A stretch of DNA of 64,000 nucleotides from Oceanotoga teriensis (GCF_003148465.1 NZ_QGGI01000001.1:221170-285169); one strand, 5' to 3'; shown: positions 44,214 through 52,915, numbered from the stretch's first letter. The notes: generated by a model not told the origin, from the letters alone. Program-made: numbers and translations.

Positions 44214-44790
44214 TATTATCATAGCTACTTCAAATGATCATAAAGTTGATGAAATATCGAACTTAGCTCCAGAAAATTTTAAAATTACTTCTATAAAAAA
44301 TTTTATGGGAAATTTGAATATTGAAGAATATGGAAAATCTTTTATTGAAAATTCAGTTATAAAAGCAATAAATTCTGCTAAAATAATAAATAAACCTGTC
44401 ATCGCTGATGATTCCGGTCTTTGTATAAAATCTTTAGATGGGTTCCCAGGTATTTTTTCTGCGAGATATATGGAAACTTATTCTTATGAAGAAAAAATGC
44501 TTGAAATTTTAAAAATTTTATCTAAACATGATAATAGAGATGCTTATTTTGCTTGTGCTGCCTCGTATTTTGATCCTTCAAAAGACCTTTTGATATCTTT
44601 CGAAGGGAAAGTCGAGGGTCATATTTCTGATAAAATATCTGGATTACATGGTTTTGGCTATGATCCTTTTTTTATTCCAAAAGGGTATTCTGAAACATTC
44701 GGTGTTTTAAGTCCTAAAATAAAAAATAAAATTTCTCATAGATCTAAAGCTTTTAATGGATTATTTGATTTATTAAGTAAATTATTATAG
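44206..44790 (+). CDS. rdgB: XTP/dITP pyrophosphatase (RdgB/HAM1)
   Basis: House-cleaning nucleotide pyrophosphatase that hydrolyses ITP, dITP and XTP. The 194-residue protein shows IIATSNDHKVDEI at the N-terminus, EEYGKSFIENSVIKA, IADDSGLCIKSLDGFPGIFSARYM, HGFGYDPFF and the C-terminal SHRSKAF, all diagnostic. Last gene of the operon from 36853; a terminator-like hairpin follows. Confidence 0.97.
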   Translation: MIDIIIATSNDHKVDEISNLAPENFKITSIKNFMGNLNIEEYGKSFIENSVIKAINSAKIINKPVIADDSGLCIKSLDGFPGIFSARYMETYSYEEKMLEILKILSKHDNRDAYFACAASYFDPSKDLLISFEGKVEGHISDKISGLHGFGYDPFFIPKGYSETFGVLSPKIKNKISHRSKAFNGLFDLLSKLL

Positions 44791-44808
44791 ATTAAAGATT
44801 CATATAAT

Positions 44809-44862
44809 TCCAAAATAGAGTATATAATAAGTAAAAATTATAACTTTATTTTGGATTTTTTA
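44809..44862 (+). terminator. Probable terminator after rdgB
   Basis: TCCAAAATA (44809-44817) pairs with TATTTTGGA (44847-44855) across a 29-base loop that can fold further, followed by TTTTTATT. The large loop makes it less certain than the other terminators. Confidence 0.5.
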
Positions 44863-44891
44863 TTGACTTTTTTAAATCATAATGGTATACT
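44863..44891 (+). promoter_or_regulatory. Promoter of the radical SAM/DUF4130 pair
   Basis: TTGACT (44863-44868), 17 bases, TATACT (44886-44891): a good sigma70 promoter giving a short leader to the gene at 44914. Confidence 0.8.
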
Positions 44892-44913
44892 TATGTATAT
44901 AGAGGTGATTTTT

Positions 44914-46158
44914 ATGATTTTAAAAGATAAGATTAAAATACTTGCTGAATCGGCTAAATATGATGTTTCATGCTCTTCAAGTGGTTCTTCAAGAGCAAAT
45001 AGCAAAAATGGTATAGGAAATGCCAGTATAGGTGGAATTTGTCATTCGTGGTCTGAAGATGGGCGATGTATTTCTTTGTTAAAGATATTATTTTCTAATA
45101 ATTGCATTTTTGATTGTGCTTATTGCATAAATAGAAGGTCTAATGATATTGAACGTGCTACATTTACTGTGGATGAAATGGTTAATTTAACTATTAATTT
45201 TTATAAAAGAAATTATATAGAAGGTCTATTTTTAAGTTCTGGAATTTATTCTAATCCTAATGAAACTATGAATAGTCTTTATATGGTTGCAAAAATTTTA
45301 AGAGAAAAATATAAATTTAATGGTTATATACATTTAAAAGCTATTCCAGGTGCAGATCCTTTACTTATAAAAAAAGCTGGATTTTATGCCGATAGAATGA
45401 GTGTTAATATCGAATTACCTTCAGAAAAAAGTTTGAAAATTCTTGCTCCACAAAAAAGTAAAAGTTCATTACTCGTCCCAATGAAAAGTCTTTCTGAAAA
45501 TATATTAGATTTAAATAGATTTAATGTAAAAAATCATAAATTTGTACCTGCTGGGCAATCAACTCAATTAATAGTCGGAGCATCTCCAGAATCAGATTAT
45601 AAAATAATTAAATTAAGTGAAAATTTGTATGATAAATTTAAATTAAAAAGAGTTTATTATTCAGCTTTTTTAAAAGTTAATGAGGATAATAGACTGCCAA
45701 ACAAAAATTCTTCTCTTTTAAGAGAACATAGATTATACCAAGCTGATTGGCTTTTAAGGTTTTATAAATTTAAAGCTTATGAAATTTTTAATAAAGGTAA
45801 TTATTTTTTAGATGAAAAATTAGATCCTAAATTATTTTGGGCTTTAAATAATTTTGATTTGTTTCCAGTAGAAATAAATAGATGTGACTTTGATACTTTA
45901 ATAAGAGTTCCTGGTATAGGAGTAAAATCAGCATATAAAATTTTTAATATGAGAAGAGAAAAATCTATTAATTTTGATGATTTAAAAAAAATTAACGTGG
46001 TTCTTAAAAGGGCTAAATATTTTATTACTTGTAATGGTAGATATATGGATTTTTCTTTAAAAGATCCCGATAAAATAAAACAAGCTATCTATTTAGAAAA
46101 TAAAGGTAATTTAATTCCTTTATTTCAAGATAATTTGCCAGTTATTAGTATAAGGTGA
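44914..46158 (+). CDS. Radical SAM protein with C-terminal helix-hairpin-helix (putative DNA modification/repair, TIGR03916 type)
   Basis: About 414 residues. The radical SAM cluster site is NNCIFDCAYC (CxxxCxxC), preceded by a conserved Ser/Gly-rich CSSSGSSRANSKNGIG stretch, and followed by LFLSSGI and YIHLKAIPGADP. A helix-hairpin-helix near the end (VPGIGVKSAYKIFNMRR) suggests nucleic-acid binding. This matches the family described as a putative DNA modification/repair radical SAM protein linked to uracil-DNA-glycosylase-like genes. The chemistry is not established. ATG 44914 has AGAGGTG 6-7 bases upstream. It is the first gene of a two-gene unit with its own promoter. Confidence 0.9.
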   Translation: MILKDKIKILAESAKYDVSCSSSGSSRANSKNGIGNASIGGICHSWSEDGRCISLLKILFSNNCIFDCAYCINRRSNDIERATFTVDEMVNLTINFYKRNYIEGLFLSSGIYSNPNETMNSLYMVAKILREKYKFNGYIHLKAIPGADPLLIKKAGFYADRMSVNIELPSEKSLKILAPQKSKSSLLVPMKSLSENILDLNRFNVKNHKFVPAGQSTQLIVGASPESDYKIIKLSENLYDKFKLKRVYYSAFLKVNEDNRLPNKNSSLLREHRLYQADWLLRFYKFKAYEIFNKGNYFLDEKLDPKLFWALNNFDLFPVEINRCDFDTLIRVPGIGVKSAYKIFNMRREKSINFDDLKKINVVLKRAKYFITCNGRYMDFSLKDPDKIKQAIYLENKGNLIPLFQDNLPVISIR

Positions 46159-46162
46159 TATT

Positions 46163-46912
46163 ATGTATATAGAATATGATGGATCTTTTGAAGGATATTT
46201 AAATGCTTTATATTATATATTAAAAAATAAAATAAGCCCAAATAAGATCAGTTTTAAAAAAAATTTATTCAATATCGAATCTATTAAAATTAATAGTAAT
46301 ATTAAAATATTTAATTATATGTCATCTTATTTGAAGAGAAGCGTGAGTAATTTATCTTTACATAAATTTTATCATTGTTTTTTATCTAATTTTGAAGATA
46401 AAGATTTATTGGCAATTAAATATATAATCCTTGCTTTGAAATATCCTAAAGCCATTGATAATTATGAAACTAATGATATCGTTATTAATGTTAATAAATA
46501 TTCGAAAAGAGTTTCATTTGAAAGTCATAGATTTCTTGGAATTCTAAGGTTTAAATTATTAAAAAATAATTTTTATTTTTCAAAGATTAATCCAGATAAT
46601 TTAATAATTCCATTAATTTCAAATCATTTTGTTAAAAGACTTTCAAATGAAAATTGGATAATTTTTGATGAAAATCATATGATGGCTGCAATATATGAAG
46701 AAAAAAATCTTAGTATTGGATTAATTAAATCATTTAAAAATATTGATTTTATGCTTGAAGAAGAGGAAATTTTATATGAGGAATTTTGGAAGAAATATTA
46801 TAAGTCTATATCTATAAAAGAACGGAAAAATGATAGATTAAGAAAAAATTTTATGCCTTATAGATACTGGAAAAATCTAATAGAAATTGCAAATAAAAAA
46901 AGCGAATTATAA
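46163..46912 (+). CDS. Partner of the radical SAM protein, TIGR03915/DUF4130 type
   Basis: Protein of 249 residues starting YIEYDGSFEGYLNALYYIL, the N-terminus typical of the 'probable DNA metabolism protein' family always found beside the TIGR03916 radical SAM gene. HRFLGILRFKLL, NHFVKRLSNENWIIFDE, and FMPYRYWKNLIE close to the end also fit. In many genomes this protein is fused to a uracil-DNA-glycosylase-like domain; here it ends at about 249 residues and no such domain or gene follows. The start lies 4 bases after the radical SAM stop, with AAGGTG upstream. Role inferred from linkage only. Confidence 0.85.
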   Translation: MYIEYDGSFEGYLNALYYILKNKISPNKISFKKNLFNIESIKINSNIKIFNYMSSYLKRSVSNLSLHKFYHCFLSNFEDKDLLAIKYIILALKYPKAIDNYETNDIVINVNKYSKRVSFESHRFLGILRFKLLKNNFYFSKINPDNLIIPLISNHFVKRLSNENWIIFDENHMMAAIYEEKNLSIGLIKSFKNIDFMLEEEEILYEEFWKKYYKSISIKERKNDRLRKNFMPYRYWKNLIEIANKKSEL

Positions 46913-46925
46913 ATTCGCTTTTTTA
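46893..46925. terminator. Bidirectional terminator between DUF4130 gene and MBL gene
   Basis: AAAGCGAATT (46898-46907) pairs with AATTCGCTTT (46912-46921), flanked by A- and T-runs. The stop codon of the plus-strand gene is in the loop and the minus-strand stop is in the T-tail. Confidence 0.88.
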
Positions 46926-47630
46926 AAGATTTATTGTAACTCCAGCTCCAAAATCCATAAATCTATCATTTAATTTTTGCTTTAATAATTTTTTTGCCGT
47001 ATCTCCAGTACAATGACTTGGTAATATGTATTTGAATTGAAGTTTATTTATTTCATTTATGTCTTCTTTCAATACTTGATCATATTTTTTGTATAGATGT
47101 AATCCACCAATGATCATATATATTTTATCTGAAAAAGTTTTTTCAACATGTTCTGATATATTTTTTATTCCTGAATGAGCACATCCAGTTATCAATATTA
47201 ACCCTTTTTCTGAAGGTATTACAAGAGATTGTTCTCTTTCTTCTCCAAGTATACCAGTTGAATATATTCCCTCATCTATAGATGTAGGTTTGTTTATTAT
47301 AATCGGTCTTACTTTGATTTCTCTTAATTTATTTTCTATTTCTTCGTTTTGTTCTTCTGGAATAACTATGTTTCCAACCCTATAATTCTTTAAGACATAT
47401 TTTATAGCACCTATATGATCTTTATGACTATGAGATATAAATAATATATCTATTTTTTTTAAATCAGGATCTATAAGATTTATATTATGCTCAAAAACTT
47501 CCGGATCAGAACCTGCATCGAATAATATATTATGATAATCTGTTTTTATTAAAGTGGAAAATCCCCAATCAGATCTAAATTTAGATGATTCGCTGTAATT
47601 ATCGACTATTCCAGTAATCTTAATATTCAT
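46923..47630 (-). CDS. MBL-fold metallo-hydrolase (COG1237 type)
   Basis: Metallo-beta-lactamase-fold protein of 235 residues. Metal ligands are seen in FISHSHKDHIGAI (HxHxDH), LITGCAHSGIKNI, IIGGLHLY and SHCTGDTA. The overall pattern, with FDAGSDPEVFEHNI and the C-terminal GAGVTINL, matches the COG1237 group that includes a dihydropterin/ribofuranosylaminobenzene phosphate synthase of methanogens. The substrate in bacteria is unknown. GGAGGTG precedes the ATG. It is monocistronic, opposite the ferritin-like gene. Confidence 0.9.
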   Translation of the reverse strand: MNIKITGIVDNYSESSKFRSDWGFSTLIKTDYHNILFDAGSDPEVFEHNINLIDPDLKKIDILFISHSHKDHIGAIKYVLKNYRVGNIVIPEEQNEEIENKLREIKVRPIIINKPTSIDEGIYSTGILGEEREQSLVIPSEKGLILITGCAHSGIKNISEHVEKTFSDKIYMIIGGLHLYKKYDQVLKEDINEINKLQFKYILPSHCTGDTAKKLLKQKLNDRFMDFGAGVTINL

Positions 47631-47742
47631 AATACACCTCCATTGTTGTTAATTATATCACTATAATTTTAAAAATATCATTTATTATATATTAATTTTA
47701 TATATTAATATAATGAATATATAGTTTTTATTTTAATATTTT

Positions 47743-47772
47743 TTGGCTTTTTTATTTTATTAATGTTATAAT
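47743..47772 (+). promoter_or_regulatory. Promoter of the ferritin-like gene
   Basis: TTGGCT (47743-47748), an 18-base spacer and TATAAT (47767-47772). The 100 bases upstream are almost pure A/T and may act as an UP-like element. Confidence 0.7.
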
Positions 47773-47805
47773 TGAAATGGGTATAATAATAAGGAGGGAT
47801 TTTTT

Positions 47806-48300
47806 ATGTTTAAAAATGCTCTTGCAATTTTAAATTACGCTTATGCAAAAGAAGTGGAAGGTCATAATTTTTATAATGAAAGAATTGATAAGGTGAAAAG
47901 TGATGAATTAAAAAATATTTTTATCGCTCTTTCAGAAATGGAAATTAATCATATGAATTATGTTAAAGATTTAATATTAAAATTAAGAAATGAAGATAGT
48001 CTTGACCTTGATTATGTTGAAAAAGATGATTTTTATGATTCCAGAGAATCTTCCGAAATAGTTGGTTCCCTTGATGATTTAACTTCGGATCTTTCTATTA
48101 TAAGAATGGCTTATTTAATAGAAGATGATTTTATGAAATTTTATGAGGAAGGAGCTCAAAAAGTAGAAAATGAAGAAATGAAGAATTTGCTCTTAAAACT
48201 TTCTAAATGGGAGATGAATCATAGAGATTTATTAAATGATCTTTATAGACGTATGATGAAAATTTATTGGGAAAAAATGGGTTTTGAACCATTATTTTAA
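47806..48300 (+). CDS. Ferritin-like di-iron protein (rubrerythrin-related, no rubredoxin domain)
   Basis: Four-helix protein of 164 residues with two carboxylate/histidine helix pairs: KEVEGHNFYNERI with SEMEINHMNYV, and EDDFMKFYEEG with KWEMNHRDLL. These give the Glu and ExxH ligands of a di-iron centre. The C-terminal rubredoxin Cys motifs of true rubrerythrins are missing, so electron supply must come from elsewhere. A role in peroxide removal or iron handling in an anaerobe is likely. AAGGAGG supports the ATG. Single gene with its own promoter and terminator. Confidence 0.88.
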   Translation: MFKNALAILNYAYAKEVEGHNFYNERIDKVKSDELKNIFIALSEMEINHMNYVKDLILKLRNEDSLDLDYVEKDDFYDSRESSEIVGSLDDLTSDLSIIRMAYLIEDDFMKFYEEGAQKVENEEMKNLLLKLSKWEMNHRDLLNDLYRRMMKIYWEKMGFEPLF

Positions 48301-48304
48301 TATT

Positions 48305-48337
48305 AAAGACCATTTCTAAAGAAATGGTCTTTATTTT
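48305..48337. terminator. Bidirectional terminator between ferritin-like gene and rnfB
   Basis: AAAGACCATTTC (48305-48316) pairs with GAAATGGTCTTT (48321-48332), 4-base loop, T-rich tail on the plus strand (ATTTT) and on the minus strand (TTAATA). It closes the long minus-strand rnf unit as well. Confidence 0.88.
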
Positions 48338-48692
48338 ACATACTTTCAATTTCAGATTTTATTTTTTCTACTTCATTTTCATTTTTTTCGAATAATTCAT
48401 TTAATTGTTCATCTGTTAGATTACTTATCTTTTGTAATCTTTCAGGAACTCCTTGCCTCTTTCCAGGTAAACATCCATCGTTTTTTACTTCACCTTTTAT
48501 AAAGGCTTTAGCAAAAGCTGAACAACCAGGATAACCACATGCTCCACAATTTACTCCTGGCAATGATGCTTCTACAATTATTTTTCTTACATCTTCTTTG
48601 ACTTCAAACTTTTTTGCCGCAAAAGCCAAAAATGATCCCGATAAAAAGCCAAGTATTCCCAATAAAATTATAGAATTTATTATTGTTGTCAT
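48336..48692 (-). CDS. rnfB: RnfB, short form lacking the ferredoxin domain
   Basis: Subunit of the ion-translocating ferredoxin:NAD+ oxidoreductase. Only 118 residues: an N-terminal membrane helix (about 5-27), then the conserved four-cysteine cluster site (CGACGYPGC plus the Cys of DGCLPGKR), then a charged helical tail. Usual RnfB proteins continue with at least two [4Fe-4S] ferredoxin motifs (total about 190 residues or more); none is present and a terminator follows the stop. GGAGGTG precedes the ATG. Last gene of the operon. Confidence 0.93.
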   Translation of the reverse strand: MTTIINSIILLGILGFLSGSFLAFAAKKFEVKEDVRKIIVEASLPGVNCGACGYPGCSAFAKAFIKGEVKNDGCLPGKRQGVPERLQKISNLTDEQLNELFEKNENEVEKIKSEIESM

Positions 48693-48704
48693 TTTAGCAC
48701 CTCC

Positions 48705-49280
48705 TTAAAGTTTTACAAGTCCAGAAAATCCCATAAAGGCCATAGATAATAATCCTGCAGTTATTAATGCAACAGCAGTTCCCTTAAAAGGTGCTGGTAT
48801 ATCATTTAAATCTAATTTTTCTCTTATTGCTGAGAATATTATCAAAGCCATAGCAAATCCTAATGCTGATGCTAATGAATTTACAAATGCTTCTATAAAA
48901 TTATAATTTGTTTGTACATTTATAAGAGCAACTCCAAGAACTGCACAGTTTGTAGTTATTAATGGTAAAAATATTCCTAATGCTTCATATAATGATGGTG
49001 ATGTCTTTTTTATGAAGAATTCTACAAATTGAACGAGAACAGCTATAACAAGTATAAATACTATGAGTCTTAAAAATTCTAATCCCATAGATACGAGTAA
49101 TAGGTTTAAAAACCAAGTTATTATTCCTGCCATAGTCATTACAAATATTACGGCCATAGACATTCCAACAGCAGAATCTATTTTTTTAGATACTCCTAAG
49201 AATGGACAGATTCCTAAAAATTTTGATAATACAAAATTATTTACAAGGATAGCTGAAATAAATATTAAAACTATTCTCAT
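48705..49280 (-). CDS. rnfA: RnfA membrane subunit
   Basis: Six-helix membrane subunit, 191 residues, full length. Family marks are NNFVLSKFLGICPFLGVSKK (with the cluster-binding Cys) near the start, and FLPLITTNCAVLGVALI in the second half with the other Cys. RnfA and RnfE are thought to hold a shared [2Fe-2S] cluster within the membrane. It overlaps the rnfE stop by 1 base. Confidence 0.97.
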   Translation of the reverse strand: MRIVLIFISAILVNNFVLSKFLGICPFLGVSKKIDSAVGMSMAVIFVMTMAGIITWFLNLLLVSMGLEFLRLIVFILVIAVLVQFVEFFIKKTSPSLYEALGIFLPLITTNCAVLGVALINVQTNYNFIEAFVNSLASALGFAMALIIFSAIREKLDLNDIPAPFKGTAVALITAGLLSMAFMGFSGLVKL

Positions 49281-49891
49281 TATTTAGCCCCCTTACTTTT
49301 TTTACTTTTTGATATTCCAATAGAATTAAACAAGGCTAATAGTAAGCCAAGGGCTAAGAAAGCTCCTGGTGGTAATATGAAGGTGTACATCTTTAAAGCA
49401 TCTCCCCATATTGATATACCAAATATTGTACCATTTCCCAATAGTTCTCTAACAGATCCTAAAAGCACTAATGATCCTGTAAAACCAAGTCCCATTCCGA
49501 GTGCATCCAATATAGAATTTATTACATTATTTTTTGAAGCATAAGCTTCTGCTCTTCCCATTATTATACAGTTTACAACTATTAAAGGTATAAATAGACC
49601 TAATGTTTTCCATAATTCATAAGTAAATCCATGCATAACTAAATCTATTATTGTAACAAAAGAAGCTATTACAACTATATATATAGGTATTCTTATTTTT
49701 TGAGGAACTAATTTTCTTATCAATGAAATAACTATATTTGACATTATCAAGACTGATAATGTAGCTAATCCCATTCCTAAACCATTTTTTGCATTTGTTG
49801 TTGTAGCTAATGTAGGACACATTCCTAAAACTTGTACAAATGTAGGGTTATTTTTTATAAATGCATTTTTAAAATTTTTAGTATCGAGCAT
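49280..49891 (-). CDS. rnfE: RnfE membrane subunit
   Basis: Homologue of RnfA, 203 residues with six helices. NPTFVQVLGMCPTLATTTNAKNG and LFIPLIVVNCIIMGRAEAYA carry the conserved cysteines. A C-terminal basic tail (SKSKKSKGAK) is cytoplasmic. GGGGTGATG precedes the ATG, and the stop overlaps the rnfA start. Confidence 0.97.
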   Translation of the reverse strand: MLDTKNFKNAFIKNNPTFVQVLGMCPTLATTTNAKNGLGMGLATLSVLIMSNIVISLIRKLVPQKIRIPIYIVVIASFVTIIDLVMHGFTYELWKTLGLFIPLIVVNCIIMGRAEAYASKNNVINSILDALGMGLGFTGSLVLLGSVRELLGNGTIFGISIWGDALKMYTFILPPGAFLALGLLLALFNSIGISKSKKSKGAK

Positions 49892-49892
49892 T

Positions 49893-50582
49893 TTACATCA
49901 CCCCTTCTTTTTGTAAATATTCTATTGCTATATTTAAAGAGTTAGCAACTCCTCTAGGTGTGATTGTAGCTCCTGTCATTACATCACTTGTTTGTACAAT
50001 TCCTTGTTTTTTGTATTCATTTCTATTTTTTTCATCTGAATCTTTTCCCGCATCTTTATTTACCTTTATTTCATTTTCTAAACCAGATTGCGGTATATAG
50101 AAAAATCTTTCTTTTATTTGTTCTTCTGAAATTTTGGCTCCAAGTCCTGGAGTTTCTTGTGAATAATTTATTACTTCTATTCTATTCAATTTTAGATCAT
50201 TATCAGTTTTTATAAATGATACTACTGAAGTCACATCTCCACCAAATCCAATTCCTGTAACCGTTAGTATGTATATATCTTTTTCTTCACTTTGGAATTT
50301 GTATACAGGAGAAAGTATTTTAGAGTTTGCTGAATTTTTGTATAATGTTTCTTCCCCATCTTTCCATATGTATTTTTGTAATTCTTCTGAGTTTTGAGGT
50401 ATGTTTTCGACTAAAGAATTATTTGATTCATCTTTTAATATGTATTTTATAGCTTTTAATTTTGCATTGAATTCTGCTTCGTCTATAAAAGGACTTACAG
50501 TATTGTAAACAAAAGCTACGAGAAAAGCAGCTATTATCATATACAACATTAATATCAAACCTGTTTTTAAATATTCTTTCAT
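49893..50582 (-). CDS. rnfG: RnfG flavoprotein subunit
   Basis: FMN-carrying subunit with one N-terminal membrane helix and an extracytoplasmic FMN-binding domain, 229 residues. The covalent flavin site is SDVMTGATITPRGV (threonine of TGAT), preceded by ETPGLGAKI. It overlaps rnfD by 4 bases. Flavinylation would need ApbE, which is not encoded in this window. Confidence 0.96.
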   Translation of the reverse strand: MKEYLKTGLILMLYMIIAAFLVAFVYNTVSPFIDEAEFNAKLKAIKYILKDESNNSLVENIPQNSEELQKYIWKDGEETLYKNSANSKILSPVYKFQSEEKDIYILTVTGIGFGGDVTSVVSFIKTDNDLKLNRIEVINYSQETPGLGAKISEEQIKERFFYIPQSGLENEIKVNKDAGKDSDEKNRNEYKKQGIVQTSDVMTGATITPRGVANSLNIAIEYLQKEGVM

Positions 50583-51583
50583 TTCGCTACCTCCTTTTTA
50601 GAGGTACCAAATATTCTTGGTTTGGCCCATATATCTATTAAAGGTACAAGAGCATTCATTATTAATATGGAAAAAGATACACCTTCTGGATATGATCCAA
50701 AATATCTAATTACCATAGTTATTATTCCCATTCCAAGGCCATAAACAAATTGTCCCTTTTTAGTCATAGGCGAAGTTACCATATCAGTTGCCATAAATAA
50801 TGCTCCAAGAATTAATCCACCAGCAAGAATATGAAATAATGGTGTACCATATTTTTCAGGATTTATTGTATAAAATATTCCTGAGAATATTAATACAGTT
50901 CCTATATAAGTTAATGGTACAGTTAATTTTATTCTTCCTTTTAATGCGAGAAATAAAAATCCTATTATTAAAAACAATGCACTAACTTCACCAATAGAAC
51001 CAGGTATTTTCCCTATGAACATATCCCAGTATGAGTATTGTGAAAGACTATTTTGGAATCCTTCTGATCCTGCTATTCCAAGAGCACTTGCTCCAGTATA
51101 AGCATCTATAGATTTTAATGATATTGTATTAGATATATTTTGATAATAAAAAGGTTTTACCCATGTTGTCATAGCAGTTGGAAATGATATTATCATAAAT
51201 ACTCTTCCAACTAATGCAGGATTGAATATATTTTGTCCAAGTCCTCCATATACATGTTTTCCTATAACTATTGCCACAAGTACACCTATTAAAATTTGAT
51301 ACCAAGTTACTGCCATCGATAAATTCATTCCTAATAATAATCCTGTTACTGAAGCTGATAAATCTGGTTTATAATTTTTTTTATTTCTTATGTATTTTAC
51401 TATTATTAGATCTAATACTTCAGCACTTATCATAGATAATAACATAATATATAAAGCTCTTAATCCAAATATCCAAGTAGAAGCTATTACTGCTGGTGTT
51501 AAAGCTATTAAAACATCACTCATCACTTTTCTTGTACTATCTTTTGTTCTAAAATGGGGTGCTGCTGCGGTGTTTAATTTCAT
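50579..51583 (-). CDS. rnfD: RnfD membrane flavoprotein subunit
   Basis: Membrane subunit of 334 residues with about nine helices. HVYGGLGQNIFNPALVGRVF and MATDMVTSPMTKKGQ are conserved NqrB/RnfD segments. The expected covalent-FMN site reads YTGASALG, a serine form of the S/T-G-A-T pattern. ATG is preceded by GAGGAGGGG, 4 bases after the rnfC stop. Confidence 0.96.
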   Translation of the reverse strand: MKLNTAAAPHFRTKDSTRKVMSDVLIALTPAVIASTWIFGLRALYIMLLSMISAEVLDLIIVKYIRNKKNYKPDLSASVTGLLLGMNLSMAVTWYQILIGVLVAIVIGKHVYGGLGQNIFNPALVGRVFMIISFPTAMTTWVKPFYYQNISNTISLKSIDAYTGASALGIAGSEGFQNSLSQYSYWDMFIGKIPGSIGEVSALFLIIGFLFLALKGRIKLTVPLTYIGTVLIFSGIFYTINPEKYGTPLFHILAGGLILGALFMATDMVTSPMTKKGQFVYGLGMGIITMVIRYFGSYPEGVSFSILIMNALVPLIDIWAKPRIFGTSKKEVAK

Positions 51584-51587
51584 AATC

Positions 51588-52913
51588 TCAACCCCTCCTC
51601 TGTTTCATTGCTCTTACAACTTTTTTTGCTGTTTTGAATGATTTTGCAAGTTCTATATTAGAAGGACATATGAATGAACAACTTCCACATTCAATACAGT
51701 CCATTAACCCATTTTCTAAAGCTGTATCATAGTTTCTTGTGTCAGAATATTTTTTTAATAAATATGGTTGTAATCCTATTGGACACACACTAACACATGA
51801 AGAACATCTTATACATGGAAAATCTTCTCTTTTTGGCAAGATATCTTTTGTTAATACTGTTATTGCATTATTTCCTTTAAATGTAGGTAACTCTATATTT
51901 GGTAATGGTATTCCCATCATAGGCCCACCATATAAAATTCTATCTATGTTTTCTTCATCAATTAATCCAACATTTTCAAGTAATTCATTTACTTTTGTTC
52001 CTATTCTATACAAAAAATTTCCTGGTTTTTTTACTCCTTCTCCTGTTAAAGAAGCACCTCTTTCTACTAAAGGTTTTCCGTTTATTATTGCATCATAAAT
52101 GGCATAAGTCGTTGAAACATTAAAAACTATAACTCCAATATCTATTGGTAATCCTCCAGAAGGAACTTCTTTAGAGGTTATTGCATTTATTAATTGTTTT
52201 TCTGCCCCTTGTGGATATTTTGTTTTTAATGTTTTTATTTCTATATTTTTACCATTTGTTTTTTCTATCATAGTTTTTATTGCTTTTGATTTGTTTTCTT
52301 CTATCCCTATATAAGCTTTTTCTATTCCAGATGCATATAAAAGTATTTCAATACCTTTTATTATTTCATCTGTTTTTTCCAACATCATTCTCTCATCAAT
52401 CGTTATGTATGGTTCACATTCTGCTGCATTTATTATGAGAGTTTCTGCTTTTTTCCCCTTTGGTATCATAAGTTTTACATGGCTTGGGAACATCGCTCCT
52501 CCAAGTCCTACAATTCCAGCCTCTTTTATATTGTTTATTATTTCTTCACTTGTAAATTTAGTAAAATCATCATTGTGAGGTAATAGTTGCCAATCATCTT
52601 CTGATGTTTTTTTTATAACTATTACATCATCTTTTCTTCCTGAGGCTGCATTTACCATTTTTTCAATCGATACTATTTCCCCAGTTAATGGAGAATGTAA
52701 ATTTGCAGATATAAAACCACTCGCTTCCGCTATTTTTTGTCCCGTTTTTACTTTTTCACCTACCTCCACTATTGGTTTTGCGGGAGCTCCTAAATGATTA
52801 GAAGTATACATGTACACAGTATCAGGTAATTTTAAAACTTTTATTTCCTGATCTTGAGACATTTCTTTCTTTTCAGATGGATGTACTCCACCTCTGAATG
52901 TAAGAAAGCCCAT
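51588..52913 (-). CDS. rnfC: RnfC NADH-binding/Fe-S subunit
   Basis: Peripheral NADH- and FMN-binding subunit, 441 residues. The start FRGGVHPSEKKE and the early barrel-sandwich domain, GLGGAMFPSHVKL and INAAECEPYITIDERMM are typical, and two [4Fe-4S] motifs are seen near the C-terminus (CIRCSSCVSVCP, CIECGSCSFICP). Complete, without the long C-terminal extension seen in proteobacterial RnfC. It starts 2 bases after the radical SAM stop. Confidence 0.97.
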   Translation of the reverse strand: MGFLTFRGGVHPSEKKEMSQDQEIKVLKLPDTVYMYTSNHLGAPAKPIVEVGEKVKTGQKIAEASGFISANLHSPLTGEIVSIEKMVNAASGRKDDVIVIKKTSEDDWQLLPHNDDFTKFTSEEIINNIKEAGIVGLGGAMFPSHVKLMIPKGKKAETLIINAAECEPYITIDERMMLEKTDEIIKGIEILLYASGIEKAYIGIEENKSKAIKTMIEKTNGKNIEIKTLKTKYPQGAEKQLINAITSKEVPSGGLPIDIGVIVFNVSTTYAIYDAIINGKPLVERGASLTGEGVKKPGNFLYRIGTKVNELLENVGLIDEENIDRILYGGPMMGIPLPNIELPTFKGNNAITVLTKDILPKREDFPCIRCSSCVSVCPIGLQPYLLKKYSDTRNYDTALENGLMDCIECGSCSFICPSNIELAKSFKTAKKVVRAMKQRRG

Positions 52914-52915
52914 TT

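Noticed and set aside
47631-47742. Very AT-rich tract with repeated TATATTAAT units between MBL and ferritin-like genes
   Set aside because: Considered as a repeat or binding array, but the units are irregular and base composition alone can explain them.
48300-48340. Possible continuation of rnfB coding the missing ferredoxin domain in another frame
   Set aside because: Downstream of the stop there is only the terminator and then the opposing ferritin-like gene; no Cys-rich frame exists there.
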